In this document: in pieces, positions 16,579-25,179 of the stretch | How positions within the stretch are numbered: the first letter of the stretch is position 1 | Layout of the letters: the number at the start of each line of letters is the position of its first letter | Source: an uncultured Lachnospiraceae bacterium | Lineage (GTDB): Bacteria > Bacillota > Clostridia > Lachnospirales > Lachnospiraceae | NCBI GenBank assembly: GCA_902476265.1 | Contig: CABSCP010000002.1 | Span: 1 to 64,000 of the forward strand | Reading direction: 5' to 3' | Length of the DNA: 64,000 bases | The notes under the pieces: model-generated | Databases searched by the model: none | Told to the model about the DNA's origin: nothing | Seen by the model: only the letters and a program-made list of their open reading frames with translations | Position numbers and translations under genes: made by a program

Positions 16579-16734
16579 ATGTGGAAGAAGGACAGAAACG
16601 TTATTTTACTGACCCTGGTAATTCTGGCACTGGTGCTGCTTTATTGTGTCCTGGGGGAGCTGTTCCGGAATCTGTCAGGGCAGCTGGAAGACTGGCTGAG
16701 AAGCCTTTTTGCGTTTTTCGAGACGGGACAATGA
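16579..16734 (+). CDS. small single-pass membrane protein
   Basis: 51 aa: a charged N-terminus (MWKKDRN), one strongly hydrophobic segment (VILLTLVILALVLLYCVLG), then an amphipathic tail (LEDWLRSLFAFFE). The upstream GAACGGAGCAG is a fair ribosome binding site. I do not recognise a family. It precedes a secreted deacetylase by 78 bases. Confidence 0.5.
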   Translation: MWKKDRNVILLTLVILALVLLYCVLGELFRNLSGQLEDWLRSLFAFFETGQ

Positions 16735-16812
16735 CAGGAAAGGAAGATAATACAGGCCTTTTGCATATGATGTAAAGACGGACAGCGGGCGGCGCCGGAT
16801 TGAGAGGCATCT

Positions 16813-17559
16813 ATGAAAAAAGGCAGGACAGTTATGGCGGCAGCGGATCTGATTCTGGGATTGCTGCTTCTTTTTATGCTTACCGGAAAAACGGAGCAAA
16901 ACGAAGGAAAAGCATGGCAGGCTGCACAGGCAGAAACCGGTCCGGTGGAAAAGGTCCTGGCGGTCGACGGGGATGCAGGGAGCGTTACGGAAACCGGCGG
17001 CGAGAAAAAAATGGTGGCGCTGACCTTTGACGACGGCCCTCATCCCACCTATACGCCCAAGCTCCTGGACGGCCTGGCCGAAAGAAATGTGAAAGCCACT
17101 TTTTTTATTACGGGAGAAAATGCGGAAAAATACCCCGAGCTTGTCAAAAGGATGTCTGAGGAAGGCCACCTCATCGGCAACCACACCTACAGCCATATCC
17201 AGCTGACCAAAGGCAACGCGGAAACCTTCCGGGCCGAACTGGTGAAAACCAATGAAATCATAAAGGGAATTACCGGAAAAGAAGTGGTCTATGTGCGCCC
17301 GCCCTATGGAAGCTGGGATAAACGGTTTGAAACCGAACTGAACATGTTTCCGGTCCTATGGACCATCGATCCCCTGGACTGGTGCTCCAACGATGCGGCC
17401 TGTGTACAAAAGCGGGTGATTTCAAAAGCCAAAGAAAACGCCATCATTCTGATGCATGATTCCTACCCTTCTACGGTGATGGCGGCGCTGGCAATCGTGG
17501 ATGAATTGCAGAAGGACGGATATACCTTTGTGACGGTGGAGGATATTTTATTTGATTAA
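16813..17559 (+). CDS. polysaccharide deacetylase (NodB / CE4 family)
   Basis: 248 aa. An N-terminal hydrophobic anchor or signal (DLILGLLLLFMLTG) precedes a linker. The NodB domain starts about residue 70: motif 1 TFDDGPHPT (catalytic and metal Asp), motif 2 HTYSH (metal His pair), motif 3 RPPYGSW, motif 4 DPLDW, motif 5 LMHDSYPS. All metal and catalytic residues appear intact. It probably removes N-acetyl groups from peptidoglycan or another amino-sugar polymer outside the membrane, as in lysozyme resistance. Confidence 0.92.
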   Translation: MKKGRTVMAAADLILGLLLLFMLTGKTEQNEGKAWQAAQAETGPVEKVLAVDGDAGSVTETGGEKKMVALTFDDGPHPTYTPKLLDGLAERNVKATFFITGENAEKYPELVKRMSEEGHLIGNHTYSHIQLTKGNAETFRAELVKTNEIIKGITGKEVVYVRPPYGSWDKRFETELNMFPVLWTIDPLDWCSNDAACVQKRVISKAKENAIILMHDSYPSTVMAALAIVDELQKDGYTFVTVEDILFD

Positions 17560-17567
17560 ACGTTTTA
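17556..17567 (+). promoter_or_regulatory. imperfect LacI-type operator
   Basis: TTAAACGTTTTA overlaps the deacetylase stop codon and differs at one position from the perfect palindrome at 17687-17698. The two are 131 bases apart (start to start), on either side of the promoter at 17647-17675, which allows DNA looping by a LacI-family tetramer. Confidence 0.5.
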
Positions 17568-17646
17568 TAATCTACAAATTATATAAAAATTACCAATATA
17601 TTTCTCGACTAACAGTAATAAATGATAAAATTACTTGAAAATAAGG

Positions 17647-17675
17647 TTGCAAATATTCTGATAGTGTGATATATT
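17647..17675 (+). promoter_or_regulatory. promoter of the CUT1 sugar-transport operon
   Basis: TTGCAA (17647-17652), 17-base spacer, TATATT (17670-17675). The transcription start should lie near 17682, just before the perfect operator palindrome. Confidence 0.65.
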
Positions 17676-17686
17676 CACAATGTGGA

Positions 17687-17698
17687 TTAAACGTTTAA
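17687..17698 (+). promoter_or_regulatory. perfect LacI-type operator palindrome
   Basis: TTAAACGTTTAA, centred on CG as in LacI/GalR-family operators, lies immediately downstream of the promoter. The LacI-type regulator encoded at 23188-24219 is the natural candidate to bind it. Confidence 0.7.
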
Positions 17699-17745
17699 CC
17701 AAAGAAGAAACGGGTACCGGACAACAAAAGAGAAGGAGAAGTATT

Positions 17746-19134
17746 ATGAGGAGAAAAATGGTGGCATTACTGACGGCAGGCGCAATGTGTCTCGTAGCTC
17801 TGAGCGGCTGCGGCAGCGCTACGGAACAGGAAGGAACCCCGGGTACAACAGCGCAGGAAAAGACGGAGGAGGTAAAGATAACATTTCTTTATTATGCGGA
17901 TGATACACAAAAGGCGATTATCGAATCAGCCTGCGCAGCCTATGAAGAGAGTCATCCCGGCATTCATATTGAGCAGACTGTGATTCCGGCGGACGGTTCA
18001 ATCACCACAACCATCGCAACGCTGGCATCCTCAAAAGATCTTCCAGATATCAGCTATATGGCAGAAGCCGATGTGATTAAATATGCGGATGCCGGGCTTT
18101 TGTACAGTCTGGATGAGGCGATTGCGGACGGAACCATTGGAGAGAAGCTGGATTCTGTGACCATACGGGGCAGAGACGGGAAAATCTACGGGATCGGGTT
18201 ATCCAATCAGCTGATGCTCCTGTATTATAACAAGGATATTTTTGATAAAGCGGGAATCGATTATCCTTCCACGTCAGTGGAAAATGCATGGGAGTGGGAC
18301 GAGTTTGTGGAAATCGCAAAGAAACTGACTCTGGATGTGAACGGGAACACACCGGATGACAGCAACTTTGATGTAGCACAGGTGGAACAGTATGGGGTGG
18401 CCTTTAACTCCATGTACCAGTTCAACTATATGTGGGCGACTTATGCCAATGGAGGCGGCATTGTTTCGGCGGATGGCAGTGAATTTCTGTGGGACAGGTC
18501 AGAATCTATAGAAGGGATCCAAAAGGTGGCGGATCTGTTTAATAAGGATAAGGTTGCGCCTGCCACCACATCCAGCCTGGTCAGCAGTATCGGTTCTGCA
18601 GATAAGGCGATGATCTCCGGCGATGTGGCAATGTATATTAATGGTTCTTGGGATCTGTCCAATGTGATCAATGCCCAAAAGGAGGCTGGCGTCAATTACG
18701 GAGTGGCCGTCCTGCCCAAAATGAAAAAGGCGATGACCATGAACTGCGGGGGGCCGGCGGTGATGTTTAACACAACAAAGCATCCGGATGAAGTGCTGGA
18801 GTTTTATTCCTACATGATGAATCCCGAGAGAGTGATTGATATTTTAAAAACAGGCGCATGGCTTCCAAATGAAGCAAGCTGGTATACGGATGAAGATAAA
18901 ATTGAAATGTGGACTTCCGGAGAGAACGTGACAGAAGAGGCAAAGGAAGTGATATTGAGCTATACCAATACCGAAGGCGCTATCGCCCAGTGGCCGGTAT
19001 ACTATGTGCCCGGCTGGGCGGAGATGATGTCTGTCAGCGACTCTGTAATGGACTCGGTATGGAACGGAAGCGGGATAGCGCAGGATGTGCTGGGCAGCGT
19101 GATGGAGGAACTGAAAACTGCTTTCGGGCAGTAA
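17746..19134 (+). CDS. sugar ABC transporter, extracellular solute-binding lipoprotein (family 1)
   Basis: 462 aa from ATG 17746, which has AGAAGGAGAAG upstream. A lipoprotein signal (MVALLTAGAMCLVALSGCGS) with lipobox LSGC predicts lipid anchoring at Cys. The mature part starts VKITFLYYADDTQKAIIESACAAYE-like and contains DLPDISYMAEADVIKYADAG and YYNKDIFDKAGIDYP, typical of MalE-like binding proteins for oligosaccharides. It works with the two permeases that follow; no ATPase gene is in the operon, so a shared MsmK/UgpC-type ATPase encoded elsewhere is probably used. Confidence 0.92.
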   Translation: MRRKMVALLTAGAMCLVALSGCGSATEQEGTPGTTAQEKTEEVKITFLYYADDTQKAIIESACAAYEESHPGIHIEQTVIPADGSITTTIATLASSKDLPDISYMAEADVIKYADAGLLYSLDEAIADGTIGEKLDSVTIRGRDGKIYGIGLSNQLMLLYYNKDIFDKAGIDYPSTSVENAWEWDEFVEIAKKLTLDVNGNTPDDSNFDVAQVEQYGVAFNSMYQFNYMWATYANGGGIVSADGSEFLWDRSESIEGIQKVADLFNKDKVAPATTSSLVSSIGSADKAMISGDVAMYINGSWDLSNVINAQKEAGVNYGVAVLPKMKKAMTMNCGGPAVMFNTTKHPDEVLEFYSYMMNPERVIDILKTGAWLPNEASWYTDEDKIEMWTSGENVTEEAKEVILSYTNTEGAIAQWPVYYVPGWAEMMSVSDSVMDSVWNGSGIAQDVLGSVMEELKTAFGQ

Positions 19135-19161
19135 GAAACAGTGAGGGACAGGAGGCTGAAG

Positions 19162-20061
19162 ATGAAAGGGAACGGGAAAAGAAAGAAAAAAATGTCGGAG
19201 AACCAGGCGGGATATTTGTTTGCAGCGCCGGGAATCGCAGGGTTTCTCCTATTTACGGCGGGACCGATGATTGTCAGCCTCTATTATAGCTTTACGGAAT
19301 TTTCGGTACTGTCTTCACCAAAATGGACAGGGCTGCAAAATTATGTGAATATGCTCGTTTCCCCATCTTCCCTGTTTTTAAAATCGCTGAAGGTGACGCT
19401 TCTTTATGCCGGAATCAACGCGGCATTGATCCTACTTTTTTCGGTTCTTACAGCGTTGCTTCTAAACAGGAATTTTAAGGGAAGAAATGTTTTGCGGGCA
19501 ATCTATTTTTTGCCCTCGGTGGTGCCCATGGTTGCAACAACGGTAGTATGGAACTGGATATTGGATTATAGGAACGGGCTGATGAATCAGCTTCTTAATG
19601 GATTGGGGATGGGTTCGCTAAACTGGCTGATGGATGAAAAATTGATTTTTGTGTCTTTGTTTGCCATCAGCTTGTGGACCAGCGGCGGGTCTGTGGTAAT
19701 CATGATCGCGACGCTGCAGGATGTGCCCAAAAGTCTGTTAGAGGCGGTGGAAGTGGACGGAGGTAATGCCTGGCACAGATTTCGATATGCGGTCTTTCCC
19801 TCCATTTCCCCGGTGGTGTTTTTTCAGCTGGTGATGTGTCTCGTCAATTCCTTGCAGATTTATGCACAGAGTATTATGCTTTCCGACAACGGAAGCCCCA
19901 ACCGGATGACCTACTTTATGAACGTGATGGTCTACGATCATGCCTTTAAACAACTGAAAATGGGACTTGCCTGTGCGGAAAGCTGGGGAATGTTTTTGGT
20001 GGTGATCCTGATTACTGCAGTGTTGTTTGGAACCAGAAAATTCTGGGTATTTGAAAACTGA
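19162..20061 (+). CDS. sugar ABC transporter permease (MalF/UgpA type)
   Basis: 299 aa; ATG 19162 lies seven bases after AGGAGG. Six hydrophobic segments. The EAA loop that contacts the ATPase is present as LLEAVEVDGGNAWHRFRYAVFPSISP. N-terminal LFAAPGIAGFLLFTAGPMIVSLYYSF is typical of the first permease of CUT1 systems. It pairs with the next gene product. Confidence 0.92.
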   Translation: MKGNGKRKKKMSENQAGYLFAAPGIAGFLLFTAGPMIVSLYYSFTEFSVLSSPKWTGLQNYVNMLVSPSSLFLKSLKVTLLYAGINAALILLFSVLTALLLNRNFKGRNVLRAIYFLPSVVPMVATTVVWNWILDYRNGLMNQLLNGLGMGSLNWLMDEKLIFVSLFAISLWTSGGSVVIMIATLQDVPKSLLEAVEVDGGNAWHRFRYAVFPSISPVVFFQLVMCLVNSLQIYAQSIMLSDNGSPNRMTYFMNVMVYDHAFKQLKMGLACAESWGMFLVVILITAVLFGTRKFWVFEN

Positions 20062-20072
20062 GGGAGCGGAAA

Positions 20073-20912
20073 ATGAAAAAACGAAATAAAAAAATAACAG
20101 ACGGTATTTTCATCGTCACGGCAGCACTGCTGGGCGCCGCCTTTCTATTCCCCATTTTCTGGATGATCAGAAGTTCTTTTATGGGGCTGGAAGAACTGTA
20201 TGCCAATCCGCCGGTGTTGTTTCCAAAGATGGGGACGCTGAAGAATTATGGGGAAGCGTTCAGGCAGAGTGATCTGCTCAGACAGTTTGGAAATTCTTGT
20301 CTGATCACGGCGTTGTGCGTGGCAGGCAGTGTGATTTCTGCAAGCGTCACAGCTTACGGTTTCTCAAGATTCGACTTCAAGTATAAAAATATCTGGTTTA
20401 TGCTCATTATTTCCACCATGATGTTGCCAGGCGCAGTGACCCTGATCCCGCAGTATCAGATGTGGAATAAACTGAAACTGCTGGGCACCATCGTTCCGCT
20501 GGTGGCGCCTGCATGGCTGGGAGGAAGCGCTTATTTCACTTTCATGCTGCGGCAGTTTTTTCAGACTATACCAAAAGAGCTGGACGAGGCGGCGAGAGTG
20601 GACGGCGCAGGATATTTCTGTATTTTTTACAAAATTATCCTGCCGCTTACAAAACCGGCGGTCATTGTTGTGGCGCTGTTTGCCTTTGCGAACAGCTGGA
20701 ACGAATTTTTTTATACCGTGATTTATTTAAATGGCCATGAAAAACTAAAAACACTGACATTGGGACTTTACATGTTCAAAGGGGTGTATTCCACAAATTA
20801 CGGCGCAGTTCTGGCGTTGGCAGCAATCATCAGCATACCGGCCCTGCTGTTTTTTCTGATCGGCAACCGGTATTTTGTAGAGGGGATTTCCATGACAGGA
20901 ATAAAAGGATGA
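20073..20912 (+). CDS. sugar ABC transporter permease (MalG/UgpE type)
   Basis: 279 aa, six hydrophobic segments. The EAA loop is LDEAARVDGAGYFCIFYKIILPLTKP, and the C-terminus GNRYFVEGISMTGIKG is the usual ending of CarB/MalG-type permeases. It forms the channel with the preceding permease. The gap to the previous gene is 11 bases. Confidence 0.93.
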   Translation: MKKRNKKITDGIFIVTAALLGAAFLFPIFWMIRSSFMGLEELYANPPVLFPKMGTLKNYGEAFRQSDLLRQFGNSCLITALCVAGSVISASVTAYGFSRFDFKYKNIWFMLIISTMMLPGAVTLIPQYQMWNKLKLLGTIVPLVAPAWLGGSAYFTFMLRQFFQTIPKELDEAARVDGAGYFCIFYKIILPLTKPAVIVVALFAFANSWNEFFYTVIYLNGHEKLKTLTLGLYMFKGVYSTNYGAVLALAAIISIPALLFFLIGNRYFVEGISMTGIKG

Positions 20913-20930
20913 CAGAAAGAGGTAGGAAAT

Positions 20931-23087
20931 ATGGAACGAAAGCTCCGTGTTGTGAATGGAGAAGACGATAAAAAAGGAATCGAAATCCGCTTCGGAAGCC
21001 AGAGATATACGGCGTTGGCACCGGTGGAAGCAGAGGTGAGGGATTCGGAGGGATCTTTCAGGGATTACAGAGTCGGATATGACAGTGTGACAGAAACGGA
21101 CGGTGCCTGGTATGCGGCTGCTGTAATCGAAACCGCCCATGGTAGTATTCTGGAAATCAGGGACCGGTACGCATGGGAGGGCCCCGAATTGGTCATCAAA
21201 AGAGCAGTAACAGTGCAGAAAAGCGACGGACATGATGCCGGATTTTCCACCGCTTTTTCTTTGGGAGACAAGGAAAAAAGCGCTTTGACGGAATACGAAG
21301 TATTTATTCCGGGAATCTGGTATCGGAAGAATGACAATGTGGTAAAAAATGCATTCGGAAGCGATTTGTCGGACCGGCATTTTTATATGAGAACAACCCG
21401 TATGGCTCAGCCTTATGTGGAACTTTATCATCCAAAAAGCGAAAGCTTTCTGGTGATGAAACAGATCTCTCCCATACCGGATACCGGGAAAAAGGAAACC
21501 GGGGCACAATGGGAGGTGGACGAGGGATTCCAGTATCTTTCCATGGGAATCCGGGCGGAGGGAGACTGCAGGATCTGCTGCCGGTTTCCGGGCAGCGAAG
21601 GGGAGAAAAATTACATTGACCCCAGACAGGACTGGGCGAAAAGAAGTCATCCGTTTCGGCGCGGGATCCGACATCAGTACTCTTTTTCCATAGCAGGAGG
21701 AGAGGGGCATGACAGCTATGAGGCCATGAGGAAAGTATGGCGGTATTTTTATGAAAAAGAGCCTCCCAGAAAAGTCAGCGCAGATATGGACCGGGTTTAT
21801 GAGGAAAGCATTCGGCTTCTGGATACCTATTGTCAGGAATATAACGGCGTGATGGGTCTGCCGTTCTGGACAAAGGTGCCGGAGGGAAATGTCTGCGACA
21901 TCAGTTTCCAGATGGGGTTCGTGGGGCAGCAAACGATGTGCGCATATCATCTCATGAGGTATGGCTTTGCCCGTCAGGATCAAAAAAAGGTGGAAAAGGG
22001 AGAAAAGATCATTGATTTCTGGGTAAAAAAATCAGCTGAAACAAGCCGGCTTCCCCGGGTCTGGTATGATGTTTTCCCGGCAGCGTTTAAAACGGATTAT
22101 CCCAGCTATACCAGAACGGTGGCGGACGGTATGGAAGGGATCCTGGCAGGTTTTCTGCTGGAGGCACAAAATGGACGTGACAGGGAGGAATGGAAGGCAT
22201 TCTGCCTTCGCTACGGGGACTGGATGGTAAAAAACCAGAATGAGGACGGTTCCTGGTACCGGGCCTATGATGAAAAGGGAAGCCCCGTCCATCAAGGGAA
22301 ATTTAATACCAGCAATGTCATCCGCTTTCTGGTAAACCTGTATTGGCTGACCGGCGAAAAAAAGTACCGGGACGGAGCTATAAAAGCAGGGGAATTCTGT
22401 TATAAGAATATTTATCTTCCCATGCAGTATGTTGGCGGTACGGCCGATAATGATAATACCATCGACAAAGAAGCGGGAATGATCGCAGTGTATGCCTTTT
22501 TATCTCTCTTTGAAATGGAAGGAGATCCCCGGTTTTTAGAAGCGGCAAAAGGGGCGGCAGATTTCTGTGAGACCTGGACTTATGTGTGGGAATATCCTGT
22601 CAGGCCCTATAAGGGCAATGCGGTTTTTGATCAGGTGGGCATGACCGGGCTGAGCCTGATCGCCACAGGACACTCCCATGCGGATGTGATGATGGCATAT
22701 ATGTCCTTTGAATATTATAAGCTCTGGCAGTATACAAAGGATGAACACTATCTGGAGTTTGCCCGGTTTATCCACGAGAATACCAAGCAGACCATGGACT
22801 GGAGCAGAAAGCTGGGGCATGTTTATCCGGGACTGGTGGAGGAAAGCGGAGAACTGGCGCTGCAATATCACAACGGACTGGGAAAATGGCTGCCCTGGTG
22901 CACGATTGCAGAAATTGAACCGCTGACCCGTCTGGAAGAAAAATTCGGGCATATGGATCTGGAAAAAATTCTGGAAGAGCAGGGAAAAACAGGGTTACCC
23001 CAGCGGCTTTTGGAAAGGCGCAAAGGAGGCGTAAAAGTGCGTTCTTCCTGGCTGGGCAGCTGGGAGATTATGGAAACTTCGTGCTGA
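20931..23087 (+). CDS. large predicted carbohydrate-active protein, (alpha/alpha) toroid type, family not assigned
   Basis: 718 aa, no signal peptide, so cytosolic. I cannot place it in a GH family. The first ~250 residues are beta-rich (VNGEDDKKGIEIRF, YRVGYDSVTETDGAWY). From about 290 to 660 it is helical with motifs of six-hairpin glycosidases: RLLDTYCQEYNGVMGLPFW, GFVGQQTMCAYHLMRYGF, NEDGSWYRAYDEKGSP, NTSNVIRFLVNLYWLTGEKKY, GTADNDNTIDKEAGM. It is co-transcribed with a sugar importer and followed by a LacI regulator. It therefore probably breaks down the imported oligosaccharide or uronate-containing sugar. Candidate acids (D/E in DNDNTIDKEAG) are visible but not proven. Confidence 0.6.
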   Translation: MERKLRVVNGEDDKKGIEIRFGSQRYTALAPVEAEVRDSEGSFRDYRVGYDSVTETDGAWYAAAVIETAHGSILEIRDRYAWEGPELVIKRAVTVQKSDGHDAGFSTAFSLGDKEKSALTEYEVFIPGIWYRKNDNVVKNAFGSDLSDRHFYMRTTRMAQPYVELYHPKSESFLVMKQISPIPDTGKKETGAQWEVDEGFQYLSMGIRAEGDCRICCRFPGSEGEKNYIDPRQDWAKRSHPFRRGIRHQYSFSIAGGEGHDSYEAMRKVWRYFYEKEPPRKVSADMDRVYEESIRLLDTYCQEYNGVMGLPFWTKVPEGNVCDISFQMGFVGQQTMCAYHLMRYGFARQDQKKVEKGEKIIDFWVKKSAETSRLPRVWYDVFPAAFKTDYPSYTRTVADGMEGILAGFLLEAQNGRDREEWKAFCLRYGDWMVKNQNEDGSWYRAYDEKGSPVHQGKFNTSNVIRFLVNLYWLTGEKKYRDGAIKAGEFCYKNIYLPMQYVGGTADNDNTIDKEAGMIAVYAFLSLFEMEGDPRFLEAAKGAADFCETWTYVWEYPVRPYKGNAVFDQVGMTGLSLIATGHSHADVMMAYMSFEYYKLWQYTKDEHYLEFARFIHENTKQTMDWSRKLGHVYPGLVEESGELALQYHNGLGKWLPWCTIAEIEPLTRLEEKFGHMDLEKILEEQGKTGLPQRLLERRKGGVKVRSSWLGSWEIMETSC

Positions 23088-23112
23088 CAAACAAGGTTTT
23101 GTCGTCTATAAT
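23084..23112 (+). promoter_or_regulatory. promoter of the LacI-family gene
   Basis: CTGACA (23084-23089), overlapping the stop codon of the upstream gene, 17-base spacer, TATAAT (23107-23112). The regulator therefore can be expressed apart from the operon. Confidence 0.6.
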
Positions 23113-23187
23113 GAAAAAGAGAAATGCTGTCTTTCCGCATTAAGCTGAGCGGATAGGATGCAGCAAAGAAAGAAACGGGAATGTGAT

Positions 23188-24219
23188 ATGGCTACAATAA
23201 AAGAAATCGCCAGAGAGTGTAATGTTTCTATCGCCACAGTTTCCAATATATTGAATAACAAGGGAAAAGTGGGCGAGGAAACCAGAAGGTTGGTTTTGGA
23301 AAAAGTGGAGAAAATGAATTACGTTCCCAACAGGGCGGCCAAAAACTTAAAGCAGAGGACCACCAGGACAGTTGGGATCATTACCGAGGATCTGACGGTC
23401 TTTAACGCTCCGGAAATTGTGGACGGAATTGATGACTGTCTGGAGCAAAGAGGTTACAGTTTCTTACTGGGAAATCTGCGGATTTATAAAAAATATGGGA
23501 ATGACTTCGGATATCATCAGGAATTTAAGGCACATCTGGAAGAAGAACTCAGCATGATGCGTTCCAATCAGGTAGAAGGGATTATTTATGTGAGTGCCCA
23601 TGGCAGAGACTTGTCTGACATGCTGGAGCAGGATGTGTCCATGCCGGTAGTGGCGGCATATGGGTTTGCGGGAGAAAAGCAGATTCCCTCCGTGGTATTT
23701 GATGATGAAGCGGCAGCTTTTACCGTGGTTTCCAATCTGCCGGAACAGGAAAACGGGAATATTGGAATTATTGCCGGTGAAAAGAACAGCCTGCATACCA
23801 GGGAGCGTCTGATTGGCTGTCAGAAGGCGCTTTATCAAAAGGGAATTTTATATGATCCGGAATGTGTGTACTACGGGGACTGGAGCAGGGAACACGGCTA
23901 TCGGTCTGCCAAAAAACTGTCAGATCAGGGAATCCGCACCATCTTTTCCATGAATGACAGCATGGCTGCGGGGATTTATGACTATGCCATAGAGCAGGGG
24001 CTTGTGATCGGCCGGGATATTCTGGTGGGAGGCATCGGTAGTCAGATCAGCGATATTCTGCGCCCCAGACTGACTACGGTGGAAATGCCGCTTTTTGAAA
24101 TCGGCCATCAGGCGGGAAATATTGTGTTGGATTTAATAGAGGGGAAGGAAACCTGCAGCAACCGGATTTATAAAGTGAAGGGAAAACTTTTGAACAGAGA
24201 GGGAGGAAGTTGTTCGTAA
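23188..24219 (+). CDS. LacI-family transcriptional regulator
   Basis: 343 aa from ATG 23188. The N-terminal helix-turn-helix and hinge are ATIKEIARECNVSIATVSNIL, then YVPNRAAKNLKQ. The C-terminal periplasmic-binding-like domain has TVGIITEDLTVF, GIIYVSAHG, IFSMNDSMAAGIYDYA and LTTVEMPLFEIGHQAG. It probably represses the importer operon through the TTAAACGTTTAA sites at 17556 and 17687, and releases on binding the sugar. Confidence 0.92.
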   Translation: MATIKEIARECNVSIATVSNILNNKGKVGEETRRLVLEKVEKMNYVPNRAAKNLKQRTTRTVGIITEDLTVFNAPEIVDGIDDCLEQRGYSFLLGNLRIYKKYGNDFGYHQEFKAHLEEELSMMRSNQVEGIIYVSAHGRDLSDMLEQDVSMPVVAAYGFAGEKQIPSVVFDDEAAAFTVVSNLPEQENGNIGIIAGEKNSLHTRERLIGCQKALYQKGILYDPECVYYGDWSREHGYRSAKKLSDQGIRTIFSMNDSMAAGIYDYAIEQGLVIGRDILVGGIGSQISDILRPRLTTVEMPLFEIGHQAGNIVLDLIEGKETCSNRIYKVKGKLLNREGGSCS

Positions 24220-24270
24220 CAGTTCATAGCATGTAAGAAGTAAGTGCTGGCTATTTCTCCTGAATTTTGT

Positions 24271-24303
24271 TATAATGTTTTTTGGAAGGTTATTTCCAAA
24301 AAA
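24271..24303 (+). promoter_or_regulatory. -10 box and start-site hairpin of the SDR gene
   Basis: TATAAT at 24271-24276 is followed by an inverted repeat (TTTTTTGGAA at 24278-24287 with 24294-24303) just where transcription should start. The repeat could be an operator or a 5' stabilising hairpin. The -35 box is not clear. Confidence 0.4.
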
Positions 24304-24323
24304 ACACAGGAGGTATGGGTTAC

Positions 24324-25088
24324 ATGAAACGACTGGAAGGAAAGACTGCGATCATTACAGGCGGCAATTCCGGAGTGGGGGAAGCAGCTGCAATTTTATT
24401 TGCAAGAGAAGGCGCCAACGTAATTATTACGGCGCGCCGTGAGGACAAGCTGCTGGAAGTAGCGGAGAAGATCAAGAGCGAAGGGGGCACTGTTCTTGCA
24501 ATCCGCGGAGATATTTCCAATCCCGAAGACAGCAAAATGCTGGTGGCAAAGGCGGTGGAAACCTTTGGCACCCTGGATATTCTGGTGAACAATGCCGGCG
24601 TCCTGGATACAGGCCTTCTGCCGGTGGACAGAGTGGAAGACAGCGAAATTGACAGAGTTGTGAATATCAATACGAAAGGAACCATTTATTTTATCCGTGC
24701 GGCCTTAGAGGTAATGCTGAAAAATAAAAAAGGATCCATCGTAAACGTAGCCAGCATAGCCGGTGTAAACGGCGGCGGCGGAGCGGCCTATGTGGCTTCC
24801 AAGGCGGCGGAGCTGGGGATTACCAAACATACCGCGATGCGCTGTGCCAAGAGCGGCGTGCGCTGTAATGCGATTTGTCCCGGCATGATCAAAACACCCA
24901 TGACGGCAGGAAGCACCATGGAGAGCATGGATCCGGATATGATGGGCGCTATGGCGACCCATGCCGATCTGCGTCTGCCTGTCTGCAGCGCCGAGGATGT
25001 GGCCAACAGTATTCTGTTTTTAGCCAGCGATGAAGCGGCTCCGATCACCGGACAGTGCATCGTGCTGGACTACGGTTCCAATTTATAA
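24324..25088 (+). CDS. short-chain dehydrogenase/reductase (SDR)
   Basis: 254 aa from ATG 24324, nine bases after AGGAGG. Cofactor loop ITGGNSGVGEAAA, structural NNAG motif, and catalytic Ser-Tyr-Lys (NVASIAG, then YVASK). The basic residues after strand 2 (ITARREDK) favour NADP(H). The end, APITGQCIVLDYGSNL, is typical of the classical SDR family. Substrate unknown: 3-oxoacyl, sugar or hydroxysteroid dehydrogenases are possible. Confidence 0.9.
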   Translation: MKRLEGKTAIITGGNSGVGEAAAILFAREGANVIITARREDKLLEVAEKIKSEGGTVLAIRGDISNPEDSKMLVAKAVETFGTLDILVNNAGVLDTGLLPVDRVEDSEIDRVVNINTKGTIYFIRAALEVMLKNKKGSIVNVASIAGVNGGGGAAYVASKAAELGITKHTAMRCAKSGVRCNAICPGMIKTPMTAGSTMESMDPDMMGAMATHADLRLPVCSAEDVANSILFLASDEAAPITGQCIVLDYGSNL

Positions 25089-25120
25089 TCTGTAAAAATT
25101 GAATATCACAAAATGAATGC

Positions 25121-25154
25121 CGGCGGCTTCCCTTTTGTATCGGGGGGCCGCCAG
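25121..25154. terminator. candidate terminator between convergent genes
   Basis: A GC-rich hairpin (GGCGGCTTCCC with GGGGGGCCGCC, allowing G-U pairs) lies between the SDR gene and the convergent gene ending at 25180. It could serve both strands. Confidence 0.5.
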
Positions 25155-25179
25155 TTTGTGTCGGAATTGAACTGTACCG

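Noticed and set aside
20745..21983. 412-aa minus-strand open frame across the importer operon
   Set aside because: It spans two plus-strand genes with clear function and starts, and shows no recognisable motif.
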